Below, one piece after another: positions 19,701 through 26,618 of a stretch of 64,000 nucleotides of DNA. The DNA lies in contig NZ_CP168030.1 of the NCBI RefSeq assembly GCF_041529975.1, positions 3,038,001 to 3,102,000 of the forward strand, written 5' to 3'. The notes under the pieces are model-generated. The model was given only the letters and a program-made list of their open reading frames with translations, was not told the origin of the DNA and ran no database searches. This DNA is from Microbacterium maritypicum. GTDB taxonomy: Bacteria; Actinomycetota; Actinomycetes; Actinomycetales; Microbacteriaceae. Each line of letters starts with the position of its first letter. The stretch's first letter is position 1. The position numbers were made by a program, and so were the translations under genes.

Positions 19701-20407
19701 TCGACGAGTACATCTCCGCCGCCGAGCAGAAGTGGGGCCAGCAGTCCAGCGTGACGCTGCTCCTCCCCCACGGCTACGAGGGCCAAGGACCCGACCACTC
19801 GTCGGCGCGCATCGAGCGATTCCTACAACTGTGCGCACAGGAGAACATGATCGTCTCCCGTCCGTCGACCCCGGCGTCGTACTTCCACCTGCTGCGCCGC
19901 CAGGCCTATGCCCGTCCTCGCAAGCCGCTCATCGTGTTCACTCCGAAGGCGATGCTGCGTCTGCGCGGCGCGACGAGCCCGGTCGAGGCGTTCACCCAGG
20001 GCCGGTTCGAGCCGGTGATCGACGACGACCGCGGTCTCGACCGCTCGGCCGTGAAGCGCGTCCTCGTGCACTCGGGCAAGGTGCACTGGGATCTGCGCGC
20101 CGAACTCGATAAGAACCCGAACCCCGAGGTCGCCCTCGTCCGGCTCGAGCAGCTCTACCCGACGCCGATCGACGACCTCAAGGCCATCACCGACTCCTAC
20201 CCGAACGCCGAACTGGTGTGGGTGCAGGAGGAGCCGGAGAACCAGGGCGCCTGGCCGTTCCTCGCGCTCGCCTTCGCCGACGTCCCCGGCGACCGTTCCT
20301 TCCGTCCCGTCGCCCGCACGGCATCGGCATCGCCGGCGACGGGATCGTCCAAGGTGCACGCGGTCGAGCAGGCCGCACTGATCCGCTCGGCCGTCACGCT
20401 CGGCTGA
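16733..20407 (+). CDS. kgd: multifunctional 2-oxoglutarate dehydrogenase E1/E2 (Kgd)
   Basis: 1224 residues, close to the size of mycobacterial Kgd and corynebacterial OdhA. Domain order is a short N-terminal E1 segment (NSWLVEELYEQF), a Pro/Ala linker (about 50-110) and an E2-like acyltransferase core with the His motif DHRVIQGAGSGEF near 325-337. The thiamine-dependent E1 follows (IGMAHRGRLNVL, HGDAAFAGQGVV near 650, GHNEGDDPS). No lipoyl domain is present, so it must use the lipoyl E2 of another complex, as known for the family. GTG 16733 was chosen because SNQVTG opens the conserved N-terminus and an AAAGAGGG site precedes it. A GarA/OdhI-type regulator is not in this window. Confidence 0.96.
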   Translation: MSNQVTGVNGDGGFGANSWLVEELYEQFKVNRDSVDKEWWPILEKYHSDTSSSAPAAADTSAHPVTAPIPVIGSQPVARTTAKPAAAAPIPAQAPKPAPKPESKEAAETVEEDKVTPLRGLPKTLAANMDESLTVPTATSVRTVPAKLMIDNRIVINNHMARTRGGKISFTHLIGWALIRTLDEFRSQNVFYAEIDGKPSVVAPAHVNLGIAIDLPKPDGTRALMVPSIKRADTLSFTEYLSAYEDLVTRARGNKLTAADFQGTTVSLTNPGGIGTVHSVPRLMKGQGCIIGAGALEYPAEFQGASDKTLNELAIGKTITLTSTYDHRVIQGAGSGEFLKKVHELLIGQRGFYDDIFAALRIPYAPIRWNPDIAVDLAERVDKQSRVQELINSFRVRGHLMADIDPLEYQQRSHPDLEIESHGLTFWDLDREFVTGGFGGRRVAKLRDILGVLRDSYCRTLGIEYMHIQDPEQRRWFQEKVEVKYQKPGHDEQLRVLRKLNEAEAFETFLQTKFVGQKRFSLEGGESLIPLLDEILQGAATAGLEGAAIGMAHRGRLNVLTNIAGKTYGQVFREFEGTQTPGNQRGSGDVKYHLGTEGTFVADDKSELPVYLAANPSHLETVDGVLEGIVRAKQDRKPIGTFAWLPILVHGDAAFAGQGVVVETLQMSQLRGYRTGGTIHVVVNNQVGFTTTPNDGRTSVYSTDVAKTIQAPVFHVNGDDPEAVIHVAQLAFEYRERFHRDVVIDLVCYRRRGHNEGDDPSMTQPLMTDLIQAKRSVRRLYTESLVGRGDITEQEYDEAKADFQNRLEIAFAETHAAETGATPIAPDLPPVEDQVGAPEVTGVPGEVIQLIGDAFVNKPEGFTVHPKIQQLLEKRLDMSRNGGIDWGFGELLAFGSLLVEGTPVRLAGQDARRGTFVQRHATLHDRANGQEWLPLSNLSDAQGRFFVYDSLLSEYAALGFEYGYSVEAPEALVLWEAQFGDFVNGAQSVIDEYISAAEQKWGQQSSVTLLLPHGYEGQGPDHSSARIERFLQLCAQENMIVSRPSTPASYFHLLRRQAYARPRKPLIVFTPKAMLRLRGATSPVEAFTQGRFEPVIDDDRGLDRSAVKRVLVHSGKVHWDLRAELDKNPNPEVALVRLEQLYPTPIDDLKAITDSYPNAELVWVQEEPENQGAWPFLALAFADVPGDRSFRPVARTASASPATGSSKVHAVEQAALIRSAVTLG

Positions 20408-20416
20408 TCCATCGAC

Positions 20417-20456
20417 GAGAAAGGGCGCCCCGACCACGGTCGGGGCGCCCTTTCTC
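20417..20456. terminator. strong bidirectional terminator after kgd
   Basis: A perfect 19-base inverted repeat with a 2-base centre, carrying A-rich and T-rich ends (GAGAAAGGG ... CCCTTTCTC). It serves kgd and the convergent acetyltransferase gene. Confidence 0.9.
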
Positions 20457-20464
20457 GTTCCGGT

Positions 20465-21769
20465 TCAGTACCAGATGTCGAGGGACGGCACGGGGAAGGC
20501 GACCAGCGCCCGGTCGAGCGCCTCGACGGCCGCAGCGTCGCCCGAGATCCGACCGGCGGCGTGCAGAGACGCCGCGCGAACTCCCCCGGCGTACAGCGAA
20601 GACAGCGCCGACACGTCGAGCACGATGTCGGCCGGATCCCCATCCTCGGCGACCTCGACCGTCGCGTCACCGGACTCGTCGATGCGCACGCGCCAGTCGC
20701 CGTTCGCGAACCCGAGCGAGTCCTCGACGCGCAGCACCGTGTCGAGCGGAGCGGAGTAGCGTCGTGCGGTCAGCGCGGCCGGGAGATCGAGGATGCGCAG
20801 CCAGCCGTGGTCATGCACCTCCTGCTTCACGCCGCGGGAGTCGGCGACGAGCCAGGGCAGCGGATCGTCGAGGGGACGGAGGTCGGCGACGACCTCGTCG
20901 ACGAGGTCGTGCTGCAGCGCGAAACGCCACAGGGCAGCGCGCGCTTCGGTGGTCTCCGCCACGAGCAGCCGCACGTCCAGGCGGAAGCGCAAAGTGCCGT
21001 TCGCCTCACTCACGGTGTATGCCATGACGCCTCGAAGCGCACCGTCCTCGTCGAGATAGCGCACGCCACGGGCCTGATCCCGATCTGCGGTCGGCGCGAC
21101 GCCCGCATACCCCTCCCAGCGGCCGCGCCAGCCGGGGATCTGTCCGGCCGTTCGTCGACGCGCGCGCTCGTGGACAGCCCCGAGGTCGGCGGCGAGTGTC
21201 TCGCGGTCGACGTATTCGAGGCGTCCCGGCGAGGTCTCGCCGCCCCACCCCGCCCGTCGTGTGTCCACGGTCAGGCGCGCGACCGGAACGGCGGAGCCGA
21301 AGCCGTAGCGCCCGTAGATCGTCGCCTCCGTCACGGTGAGACCCGCGACGGCGACACCGGCTGATGCTGCGGCCCGCAGCTCCCCCTCCAGAAGGGCTCT
21401 GGCGATGCCTCGGCGCCGATGGGTCGCCGCGACGGTGACGACGCTGATCGCCCACATGTCGATCTCGCCGCCGCCCGGAAGCGTGAGCGGAGTCGCCCAC
21501 GCGTTGGTGGTCGCGACCGGCAGCGCCGCTTCCGCTGCCGACTTCTCGAACACGCCGATGTTGCGTCGTGCGGCGAAGGTCTTCGTGACCTGGGCGAGCA
21601 TCTCACTGCTCGGTTCTGCGCCGAGGAACCCGCGGTCGACCGCACGCTGGAATGCCACGGCGCTCGCGTCATCGGTCAGATCGACGACGCGGTACTCGAG
21701 TCCGGCGGCCGCCAGTCGTTCAGTCGAGGTGGTGTCTGCGGGCACATCCCGCGCATCGATGGAGCTCAT
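20465..21769 (-). CDS. Eis-like GNAT N-acetyltransferase with SCP2-like tail
   Basis: 434 residues with the Eis architecture. An N-terminal GNAT domain has the acetyl-CoA loop HRRRGIARALL near 137-147 and YGRYGFG near 172. A second GNAT-like region follows, then a C-terminal sterol-carrier-like domain from about 330. Eis proteins acetylate aminoglycosides and peptides using the C-terminal carboxylate as catalytic base. Here the chain ends in DIWY, so a terminal Tyr takes the place of the Phe reported for M. tuberculosis Eis. Substrate specificity is not predictable. It has its own leaderless -10 (TAGTGT). Confidence 0.85.
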   Translation of the reverse strand: MSSIDARDVPADTTSTERLAAAGLEYRVVDLTDDASAVAFQRAVDRGFLGAEPSSEMLAQVTKTFAARRNIGVFEKSAAEAALPVATTNAWATPLTLPGGGEIDMWAISVVTVAATHRRRGIARALLEGELRAAASAGVAVAGLTVTEATIYGRYGFGSAVPVARLTVDTRRAGWGGETSPGRLEYVDRETLAADLGAVHERARRRTAGQIPGWRGRWEGYAGVAPTADRDQARGVRYLDEDGALRGVMAYTVSEANGTLRFRLDVRLLVAETTEARAALWRFALQHDLVDEVVADLRPLDDPLPWLVADSRGVKQEVHDHGWLRILDLPAALTARRYSAPLDTVLRVEDSLGFANGDWRVRIDESGDATVEVAEDGDPADIVLDVSALSSLYAGGVRAASLHAAGRISGDAAAVEALDRALVAFPVPSLDIWY

Positions 21770-21775
21770 CCATCC

Positions 21776-21781
21776 ACACTA
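21776..21781 (-). promoter_or_regulatory. leaderless -10 element of the Eis-like gene
   Basis: TAGTGT, GGATGG, ATG on the minus strand. Confidence 0.5.
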
Positions 21782-21802
21782 CCGACGGGCTCGGACGCGC
21801 GG

Positions 21803-22048
21803 TCAGTGCTGGGCAGCCTGGGCTTCGCGGAGGCGAGCGAACACCTGGTCGCGCAGCTGCTCGGGAGCGGTCTCCTTGCATGCACGGGCGATGACCTCGG
21901 TGAGGGTCGTCGCCACGAGCGCCTCATCACGGCAGGACGGGCAGTGCTCGAGGTGCTCACGGATCTCGGTGTGCTCGGTCTTGCACACCTCGTTGCGGAG
22001 GTACTCCTCCAGATCCTGACGCGCTTTGTCGCAGCCGCAGTCGCTCAT
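21803..22048 (-). CDS. rsrA: zinc-binding anti-sigma factor RsrA
   Basis: 81-residue ZAS-type anti-sigma factor. The HxxxCxxC motif is His32, Cys36, Cys39 (HLEHCPSC), with further cysteines at 4, 6 and 22 that fit the redox switch of mycothiol-system anti-sigma factors. It binds SigR in reducing conditions and releases it when thiols oxidise, by family knowledge. It overlaps sigR by 4 bases (ATGA), the usual coupling that keeps the two in stoichiometric balance. Confidence 0.92.
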   Translation of the reverse strand: MSDCGCDKARQDLEEYLRNEVCKTEHTEIREHLEHCPSCRDEALVATTLTEVIARACKETAPEQLRDQVFARLREAQAAQH

Positions 22049-22707
22049 TTCTTGCTCCTCGTCTCAGCCGCGGCGATGCCCCGCTCGGCGGCGTAATCTG
22101 CCAGCAGCTCCCGCAGCATCCGCCTGCCACGATGCAGGCGGCTCATGACGGTGCCGATGGGGGTCTTCATGATGTCGGCGATCTCCTGGTACGCGAAGCC
22201 CTCGACGTCCGCGAGGTACACCGCGAGGCGGAAGTCCTCCGGCACGGCCTGCAACGCGTCCTTGACCACGGATGCCGGCATCCGGTCGATGGCCTCCGCC
22301 TCGGCGGAACGGCTGTGCGAAGCCGTCGTGGATTCCGCACCGCCCAGCTGCCAGTCCTCGAGCTCATCGATCGTGCCCTGGAACGGCTCGCGCTGGCGCT
22401 TACGGTAGATGTTGATGTACGTGTTCGTGAGGATGCGGTAGAGCCACGCCTTGAGGTTGGTCCCCTGCGAGAACGTCGACCAGGAGCCGTACGCCTTCAC
22501 GAACGTCTCCTGCACGAGGTCGGCGGCGTCAGCGGGGTTGCGCGTCATGCGCATCGCGGCGGCGTAGAGCTGATCCATGAAAGGGATCGCCTGCTCCTCG
22601 AACTCGCGTCGGGGGTCGCCGACGATGTCTGCGGTTGCGGTGTCATCCATCACCGGCCAGTCTAGGCCGCTGAGGTCGATCACCTCGCGCTCCAAGGTCG
22701 CCGGCAT
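22045..22707 (-). CDS. sigR: ECF sigma factor SigR/SigH
   Basis: 220-residue group-4 sigma factor for thiol-oxidative stress. Region 2 shows [12 protein letters not shown] and [15 protein letters not shown]. Region 4 shows [25 protein letters not shown] and [13 protein letters not shown] His/Ser-rich linker joins them. The ATG at 22707 follows a GGAGAGA site. An in-frame start 57 bases downstream (MDDTATAD) is an alternative, as SigR genes are known to make two isoforms in Streptomyces. Upstream GGGAAG-18 bases-GCT resembles the SigR consensus GGGAAT-N18-GTT imperfectly, so autoregulation is possible. Divergent from aroA. Confidence 0.93.
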   Translation of the reverse strand: MPATLEREVIDLSGLDWPVMDDTATADIVGDPRREFEEQAIPFMDQLYAAAMRMTRNPADAADLVQETFVKAYGSWSTFSQGTNLKAWLYRILTNTYINIYRKRQREPFQGTIDELEDWQLGGAESTTASHSRSAEAEAIDRMPASVVKDALQAVPEDFRLAVYLADVEGFAYQEIADIMKTPIGTVMSRLHRGRRMLRELLADYAAERGIAAAETRSKK

Positions 22708-22728
22708 TCTCTCTCCTTCGCTTTCAGG

Positions 22729-22755
22729 AGCCTGTCTTTCGCGACGAAGCTTCCC
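22729..22755 (-). promoter_or_regulatory. degenerate SigR-type promoter before sigR
   Basis: GGGAAG at 22755-22750, an 18-base spacer and GCT at 22731-22729, against the known consensus GGGAAT-N18-GTT. One mismatch falls in each box. Confidence 0.3.
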
Positions 22756-22763
22756 GCGTTTAC

Positions 22764-22769
22764 TAAGGT
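22764..22769 (+). promoter_or_regulatory. -10 element of aroA, nearly leaderless
   Basis: TAAGGT ends 8 bases before the aroA ATG, leaving at most one or two untranslated bases. Confidence 0.4.
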
Positions 22770-22777
22770 GAGAACCG

Positions 22778-24094
22778 ATGAGCGCCAACAGGTATTCCCC
22801 CGCCCGGGTGCAGGGCACCTATCCTGCGCCCACCACCGACGTGCCGGTGCACGCCGAGCTCACGATTCCGGGCTCGAAATCGCTGACGAATCGCGAGCTG
22901 ATGATCGCTGCGATCGCCGACGGCCCCGGCCGATTGATCGCTCCTCTCCATTCCGATGACTCGGCACGCATGGTCGATGCTCTGCGCGCCCTCGGCGTCG
23001 GCATCGAAGAGGTGGAGGCCGGACACGAGTTCGGCCCCGACCTCGTGGTCACCCCGGCGAAGCTCCGTGGTGGCACGACGATCGACTGCGGCCAGGCGGG
23101 CACCGTGATGCGCTTCATCGCGCCGCTGGCGGGCCTCGCCGAGCACGACGTGCACCTCACAGCGCATGAGACCGCACTGCATCGCCCTATGGGCGGGCTG
23201 ATCAGCACCCTGCGGGATCTCGGCGTCGACATCGACGACGAGGGGACCTGGGCGCTCCCGTTCACCATCCGCGGTCACGGGCGCATCCGCGGCGGTCGAG
23301 TCGAGATCGACGCGTCGGCGTCGAGTCAGTTCGTCTCCGGGCTCCTGCTCGCCGCTCCTCGATTCGATGTCGGACTCCATCTCGTCCACGTCGGCGAGCA
23401 CCTCCCGAGCCTTCCGCACATCGACATGACCATCGAGGCTCTGAGCCGCCGCGGCATCCGCATCGAGCGTCCGGCGGTCGGCGAGTGGCTCGTCGAAGCC
23501 GGCGTGCCGCGTGCGAAGGAGATCGCGATCGAGCCGGATCTCTCCAACGCCGCACCGTTCCTCGCGGCAGCCCTCGTGTCCGGTGGCTCCGTCTCCGTCA
23601 CCGGCTGGCCGGCGCACTCCACGCAGCCGGGGGCGCTGCTGCCGGACATCCTGCAGGCCACCGGAGCGCACGTGGGTCGACACGGCGGCACCCTCACGGT
23701 GCGCGCCGGCTCCGGCATACGCGGTCTCGACCTCGATCTCTCCGCGGCGAGCGAGCTGACTCCGACACTCGTCGGCCTCGCCGCGTTCGCGGAGTCCCCG
23801 ACGACGATCCGTGGCATCGGCCACATCCGGCTCCACGAGACGGACCGGATCGCGGCGCTCATCGGCAACCTCCGCGCGCTCGGCGGGGAGGCCGAGGAGC
23901 TCCCGGACGGGCTCCGCATCATCCCCCGCCCGCTGCACGGCGGCAGCTGGGCCGCCCACCACGATCACCGGATGGCCACGACCGGTGCACTGATCGGCCT
24001 GCGCGTTCCCGGTGTCGAGATCGACGACATCGGAACCACGGCCAAGACCCTCCCGGAGTTCACGATGCTCTGGGAGCGGATGCTGCGAGGTTGA
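22778..24094 (+). CDS. aroA: 3-phosphoshikimate 1-carboxyvinyltransferase (EPSP synthase)
   Basis: 438-residue enzyme of the shikimate pathway joining phosphoenolpyruvate to shikimate-3-phosphate in the cytoplasm. The substrate motif is PGSKSLTNR at 31-39 (Lys34). The PEP loop is [10 protein letters not shown], and later motifs include SASSQFVSG and RIHLHETDR-like '[10 protein letters not shown]' with catalytic residues near DHRMA. Residues around the PEP site ([10 protein letters not shown] rather than the class-I LGNAGTAMRP) give an actinobacterial variant. The next gene, rsgA, overlaps by one base (TGATG), as in M. tuberculosis where Rv3227-Rv3228 are adjacent. Confidence 0.95.
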   Translation: MSANRYSPARVQGTYPAPTTDVPVHAELTIPGSKSLTNRELMIAAIADGPGRLIAPLHSDDSARMVDALRALGVGIEEVEAGHEFGPDLVVTPAKLRGGTTIDCGQAGTVMRFIAPLAGLAEHDVHLTAHETALHRPMGGLISTLRDLGVDIDDEGTWALPFTIRGHGRIRGGRVEIDASASSQFVSGLLLAAPRFDVGLHLVHVGEHLPSLPHIDMTIEALSRRGIRIERPAVGEWLVEAGVPRAKEIAIEPDLSNAAPFLAAALVSGGSVSVTGWPAHSTQPGALLPDILQATGAHVGRHGGTLTVRAGSGIRGLDLDLSAASELTPTLVGLAAFAESPTTIRGIGHIRLHETDRIAALIGNLRALGGEAEELPDGLRIIPRPLHGGSWAAHHDHRMATTGALIGLRVPGVEIDDIGTTAKTLPEFTMLWERMLRG

Positions 24095-25167
24095 TGGTGA
24101 GCTGGCTCGACGACGGCGACGACCTCGATGACGACTTCGAGGACTTCGACGAGAGCAGCATCAGGACGCGCCCGAACCCCAAGGCGAACCGCCCGCGCAC
24201 CAAGCGCCGCCCCGCGCACGAGGATGCGCAGGTGGGCAGGGTCCTCGGCGTCGACCGCGGCCGGTACTCGGTGCTCCTCGGTGAGAACACTGCCGACGAG
24301 CGCATGATCACCACCACCAGGGCACGGGAACTGCGACGCATGCCGATCGTCACGGGTGATCAGGCGCGTGTGGTCGGCGACACCTCGGGCGACGAGGGCA
24401 CGCTCGCCCGCATCGTCGGCATCGTGGAGCGCACCTCGCTTCTGCGTCGCAGTGCCGATGACACGGACCAGGTCGAGCGCGTCATCGTCGCGAACGCCGA
24501 TCAGATGCTCGTCGTCGTCGCCGCGGCCGACCCCGAGCCGCGGGCCCGTCTCGTCGACCGCTACCTCGTCGCTGCGCTGGACGCGGGGATACGACCGCTC
24601 CTGGTCGTCACGAAGACCGACATCGCCGACCCGACGGAATTCCTCACCCACTTCGACGGTCTCGATCTGCGCGTGTTCACCAGTGCGCAGGAGGAGATGC
24701 CCGTGGAGGAGATCGGCGAAGCGCTCGTCGGGCACTCCACCGTCTTCGTCGGCCACTCGGGGGTCGGCAAGTCCACCCTCGTCAACGCGCTCGTGCCCAC
24801 GGCTCTGCGAGCCACCGGACATGTGAACCAGGTCACCGGACGCGGCCGCCACACCTCCTCCTCGACCGTCTCGCTGCGCTATGAGGGGGCCGGGGGCAGC
24901 GGCTGGGTGATCGACACCCCCGGCGTCCGCTCGTTCGGTCTCGGCCACGTGGATCCCGCCAACATCCTGGCCGCGTTCACGGAGCTCGCCGCGATCGCTC
25001 AGGATTGTCCCAGAGGGTGCACGCACCTCGCGGACGCCCCCGACTGCGCGCTCATCGAAGCGGCGGAACGGGGTGAGCTCGGCGACACCGGCCGTGCGCG
25101 GCTCGATTCCCTGCAGCGTCTGCTCCAGACGTTCGCAGACAAAGCGGAGCAAGCTCCCGGCCGTTAG
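24094..25167 (+). CDS. rsgA: ribosome small subunit-dependent GTPase A
   Basis: 357-residue circularly permuted GTPase that matures the 30S subunit. An acidic then basic N-terminal tail (1-45) precedes an OB-fold. The permuted motif order is TKTD (G4), then GHSGVGKST (G1), then DTPG (G3). The C-terminal zinc motif is CPRGCTH followed by PDC. The ATG shares a base with the aroA stop, so the two are coupled. The TAG stop doubles as the first half of the bcp -10 element. Confidence 0.94.
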   Translation: MVSWLDDGDDLDDDFEDFDESSIRTRPNPKANRPRTKRRPAHEDAQVGRVLGVDRGRYSVLLGENTADERMITTTRARELRRMPIVTGDQARVVGDTSGDEGTLARIVGIVERTSLLRRSADDTDQVERVIVANADQMLVVVAAADPEPRARLVDRYLVAALDAGIRPLLVVTKTDIADPTEFLTHFDGLDLRVFTSAQEEMPVEEIGEALVGHSTVFVGHSGVGKSTLVNALVPTALRATGHVNQVTGRGRHTSSSTVSLRYEGAGGSGWVIDTPGVRSFGLGHVDPANILAAFTELAAIAQDCPRGCTHLADAPDCALIEAAERGELGDTGRARLDSLQRLLQTFADKAEQAPGR

Positions 25168-25170
25168 GCT
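25165..25170 (+). promoter_or_regulatory. leaderless -10 element of bcp, overlapping the rsgA stop codon
   Basis: TAGGCT, GGAGGC, GTG. TAG is the rsgA stop. GGAGGC may also work as a ribosome site on read-through mRNA. Confidence 0.5.
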
Positions 25171-25176
25171 GGAGGC

Positions 25177-25650
25177 GTGACCCAGCGCCTGGAACCCGGA
25201 ACCGCAGCCCCTGACTTCTCCCTCCTCGACCAGGACGGGAAGACCGTGCGCCTCGCCGATCTGCACGGCCAGAAGACGGTGCTGTACTTCTACCCCGCTG
25301 CGATGACGCCCGGCTGCACCACGGAGGCCTGCGACTTCCGCGACAGCATCTCGTCGCTCCAGGGCGCGGGCTATCGAGTGATCGGCATCTCGCGCGATGA
25401 GCCCGCCACGCTCACGAAGTTCCGCGAACGCGACGGACTCACCTTCCCGCTGCTGAGCGACCCCGACCATGCGACCCACACCGCGTACGGTGCGTGGGGC
25501 GAGAAGATGAACTACGGCAAGCTCGTCGAGGGCGTCATCCGCTCCACCTTCGTCCTCGACGAGGACGGAACGATCGTCCTCGCGCAGTACAACGTGAAGG
25601 CCACCGGTCACGTGGCGCGCCTGCGCAAGCAGCTCGGTATCGACGCCTGA
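25177..25650 (+). CDS. bcp: thioredoxin-dependent peroxiredoxin, Bcp/PrxQ type
   Basis: 157-residue AhpC/TSA-fold peroxidase reducing hydroperoxides in the cytoplasm. The peroxidatic cysteine sits in PAAMTPGCTTEACDFRD, where the second Cys 5 residues later is the resolving cysteine of the atypical 2-Cys Bcp class. The LSDPDH stretch is conserved. GTG start at 25177. Its place near sigR/rsrA suits a role in oxidative stress, though no SigR-type promoter precedes it. Confidence 0.94.
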   Translation: MTQRLEPGTAAPDFSLLDQDGKTVRLADLHGQKTVLYFYPAAMTPGCTTEACDFRDSISSLQGAGYRVIGISRDEPATLTKFRERDGLTFPLLSDPDHATHTAYGAWGEKMNYGKLVEGVIRSTFVLDEDGTIVLAQYNVKATGHVARLRKQLGIDA

Positions 25651-25688
25651 CACCCGGCGCGGAGTTCACGCTCGGCGCGCCGCGGAGG

Positions 25689-26075
25689 TCACTCCGCCGC
25701 GCGTTGCTCGCCCTCGCGGCGCGCGCTCGAGATCAGCAGCACGAAGCCCACAAGCCCGGGGAGTCCGACCCCGAAGGTGAAGGCCCACGACACCGGCTGC
25801 AGCGTGAGGGAGGCCAGCGCCAGGGCTACCGCGAGCACCTGGAACACCACTCCCCCGGACCGCGCCCAGGACTTGCCGCTGCGAACGCCCATAGCGAAGG
25901 CCACCAACGCTGCGGCGCCGATGAGGGTGAGTGCGATCAGGGCCACAGCGGTCGGCAACGACGCCGCGTCACCGGCGCCGAGCCCCACCAGTTCGATCAC
26001 CGCGAAGACGAGGAGTGCCGCTGCTTCCGCGGCGAGCACCGCCGCTGCAGCGAGAGCGATTCCAGGTGCGCGCAC
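25689..26075 (-). CDS. small membrane protein of unknown function
   Basis: 128 residues with four hydrophobic helices (roughly 5-27, 40-62, 73-92 and 97-117) and a charged tail ending RREGEQRAAE. I recognise no family. The GTG at 26075 is chosen because it directly opens the first membrane helix and has GGGAG upstream. The frame extends further up but that part is polar and overlaps AT-richer non-coding sequence. It converges on bcp across 38 bases with no terminator. Confidence 0.65.
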   Translation of the reverse strand: MRAPGIALAAAAVLAAEAAALLVFAVIELVGLGAGDAASLPTAVALIALTLIGAAALVAFAMGVRSGKSWARSGGVVFQVLAVALALASLTLQPVSWAFTFGVGLPGLVGFVLLISSARREGEQRAAE

Positions 26076-26109
26076 AGCATCTCCCAAGCATCGAAAGAGA
26101 ACAAAACCC

Positions 26110-26138
26110 TTGATTTCGGGGTTTTCATGTAACAGAAT
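26110..26138 (+). promoter_or_regulatory. candidate promoter of whiB1
   Basis: TTGATT at 26110-26115 and CAGAAT at 26133-26138, spaced 17 bases, in the most AT-rich patch of a 230-base gap. It would give a leader of about 160 bases. A weak 7-base hairpin (AAAACCC/GGGTTTT, 26103-26125) overlaps it. Nothing else is seen in the gap 26076-26305. Confidence 0.35.
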
Positions 26139-26305
26139 AGAGAAAGTCATGTGCTCCCACAGCGGCGTGGGGCGAGCAATCACGCTCGCATCACAAATCG
26201 CGGGCATCCCGTCCGCACATCACCAGGGTAGCCGAACCCGAACTGCTGCCCGAATCCGAGAGGTCGCATCGCGACATCTCTTGAAATCCACACCGAGGAG
26301 CCCCC

Positions 26306-26554
26306 ATGGACTGGCGCGATAAGGCCGCCTGCCTGACTGTCGACCCCGAGCTTTTCTTCCCCGTGGGGAACACCGGCCCGGCCGTCGATCAGATCGAGAA
26401 GGCGAAGACCGTCTGCGCCACCTGCACAGTCACGGAGATCTGTCTGCAGTACGCCCTGGAGACCAGCCAGGACTCCGGCGTGTGGGGCGGTCTCTCCGAA
26501 GACGAGCGCCGCGCTCTGAAGCGTCGCGCCGCACGCGCACGCCGCGCCTCCTGA
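26306..26554 (+). CDS. whiB1: WhiB-family iron-sulfur regulator, WhiB1-like
   Basis: 82 residues. Four cluster-binding cysteines are at 9, 37, 40 and 46. The GVWGG turn is at 58-62, and a basic C-terminal tail (KRRAARARRAS) serves DNA binding. WhiB proteins hold a 4Fe-4S cluster, bind the primary sigma factor and respond to NO/O2. The WhiB1 assignment rests on size and on adjacency to the PdtaS-type kinase, as in Rv3219-Rv3220c. A GAGGAG site lies before the ATG. A strong terminator shared with the kinase gene follows 6 bases after the stop. Confidence 0.92.
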   Translation: MDWRDKAACLTVDPELFFPVGNTGPAVDQIEKAKTVCATCTVTEICLQYALETSQDSGVWGGLSEDERRALKRRAARARRAS

Positions 26555-26560
26555 ACCTGC

Positions 26561-26599
26561 ACGAAAGCGGCCTGAGACGAGGTCTCAGGCCGCTTTCGT
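26561..26599. terminator. bidirectional terminator between whiB1 and pdtaS
   Basis: A perfect 18-base inverted repeat (ACGAAAGCGGCCTGAGAC and complement) has a 3-base loop and A/T-rich outer ends. Confidence 0.9.
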
Positions 26600-26618
26600 C
26601 TGCCCTGCGTGCGGCCGG

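Noticed and set aside
17969..19798. Minus-strand open frame of about 600 codons inside kgd
   Set aside because: Shadow of the highly conserved E1 domain.
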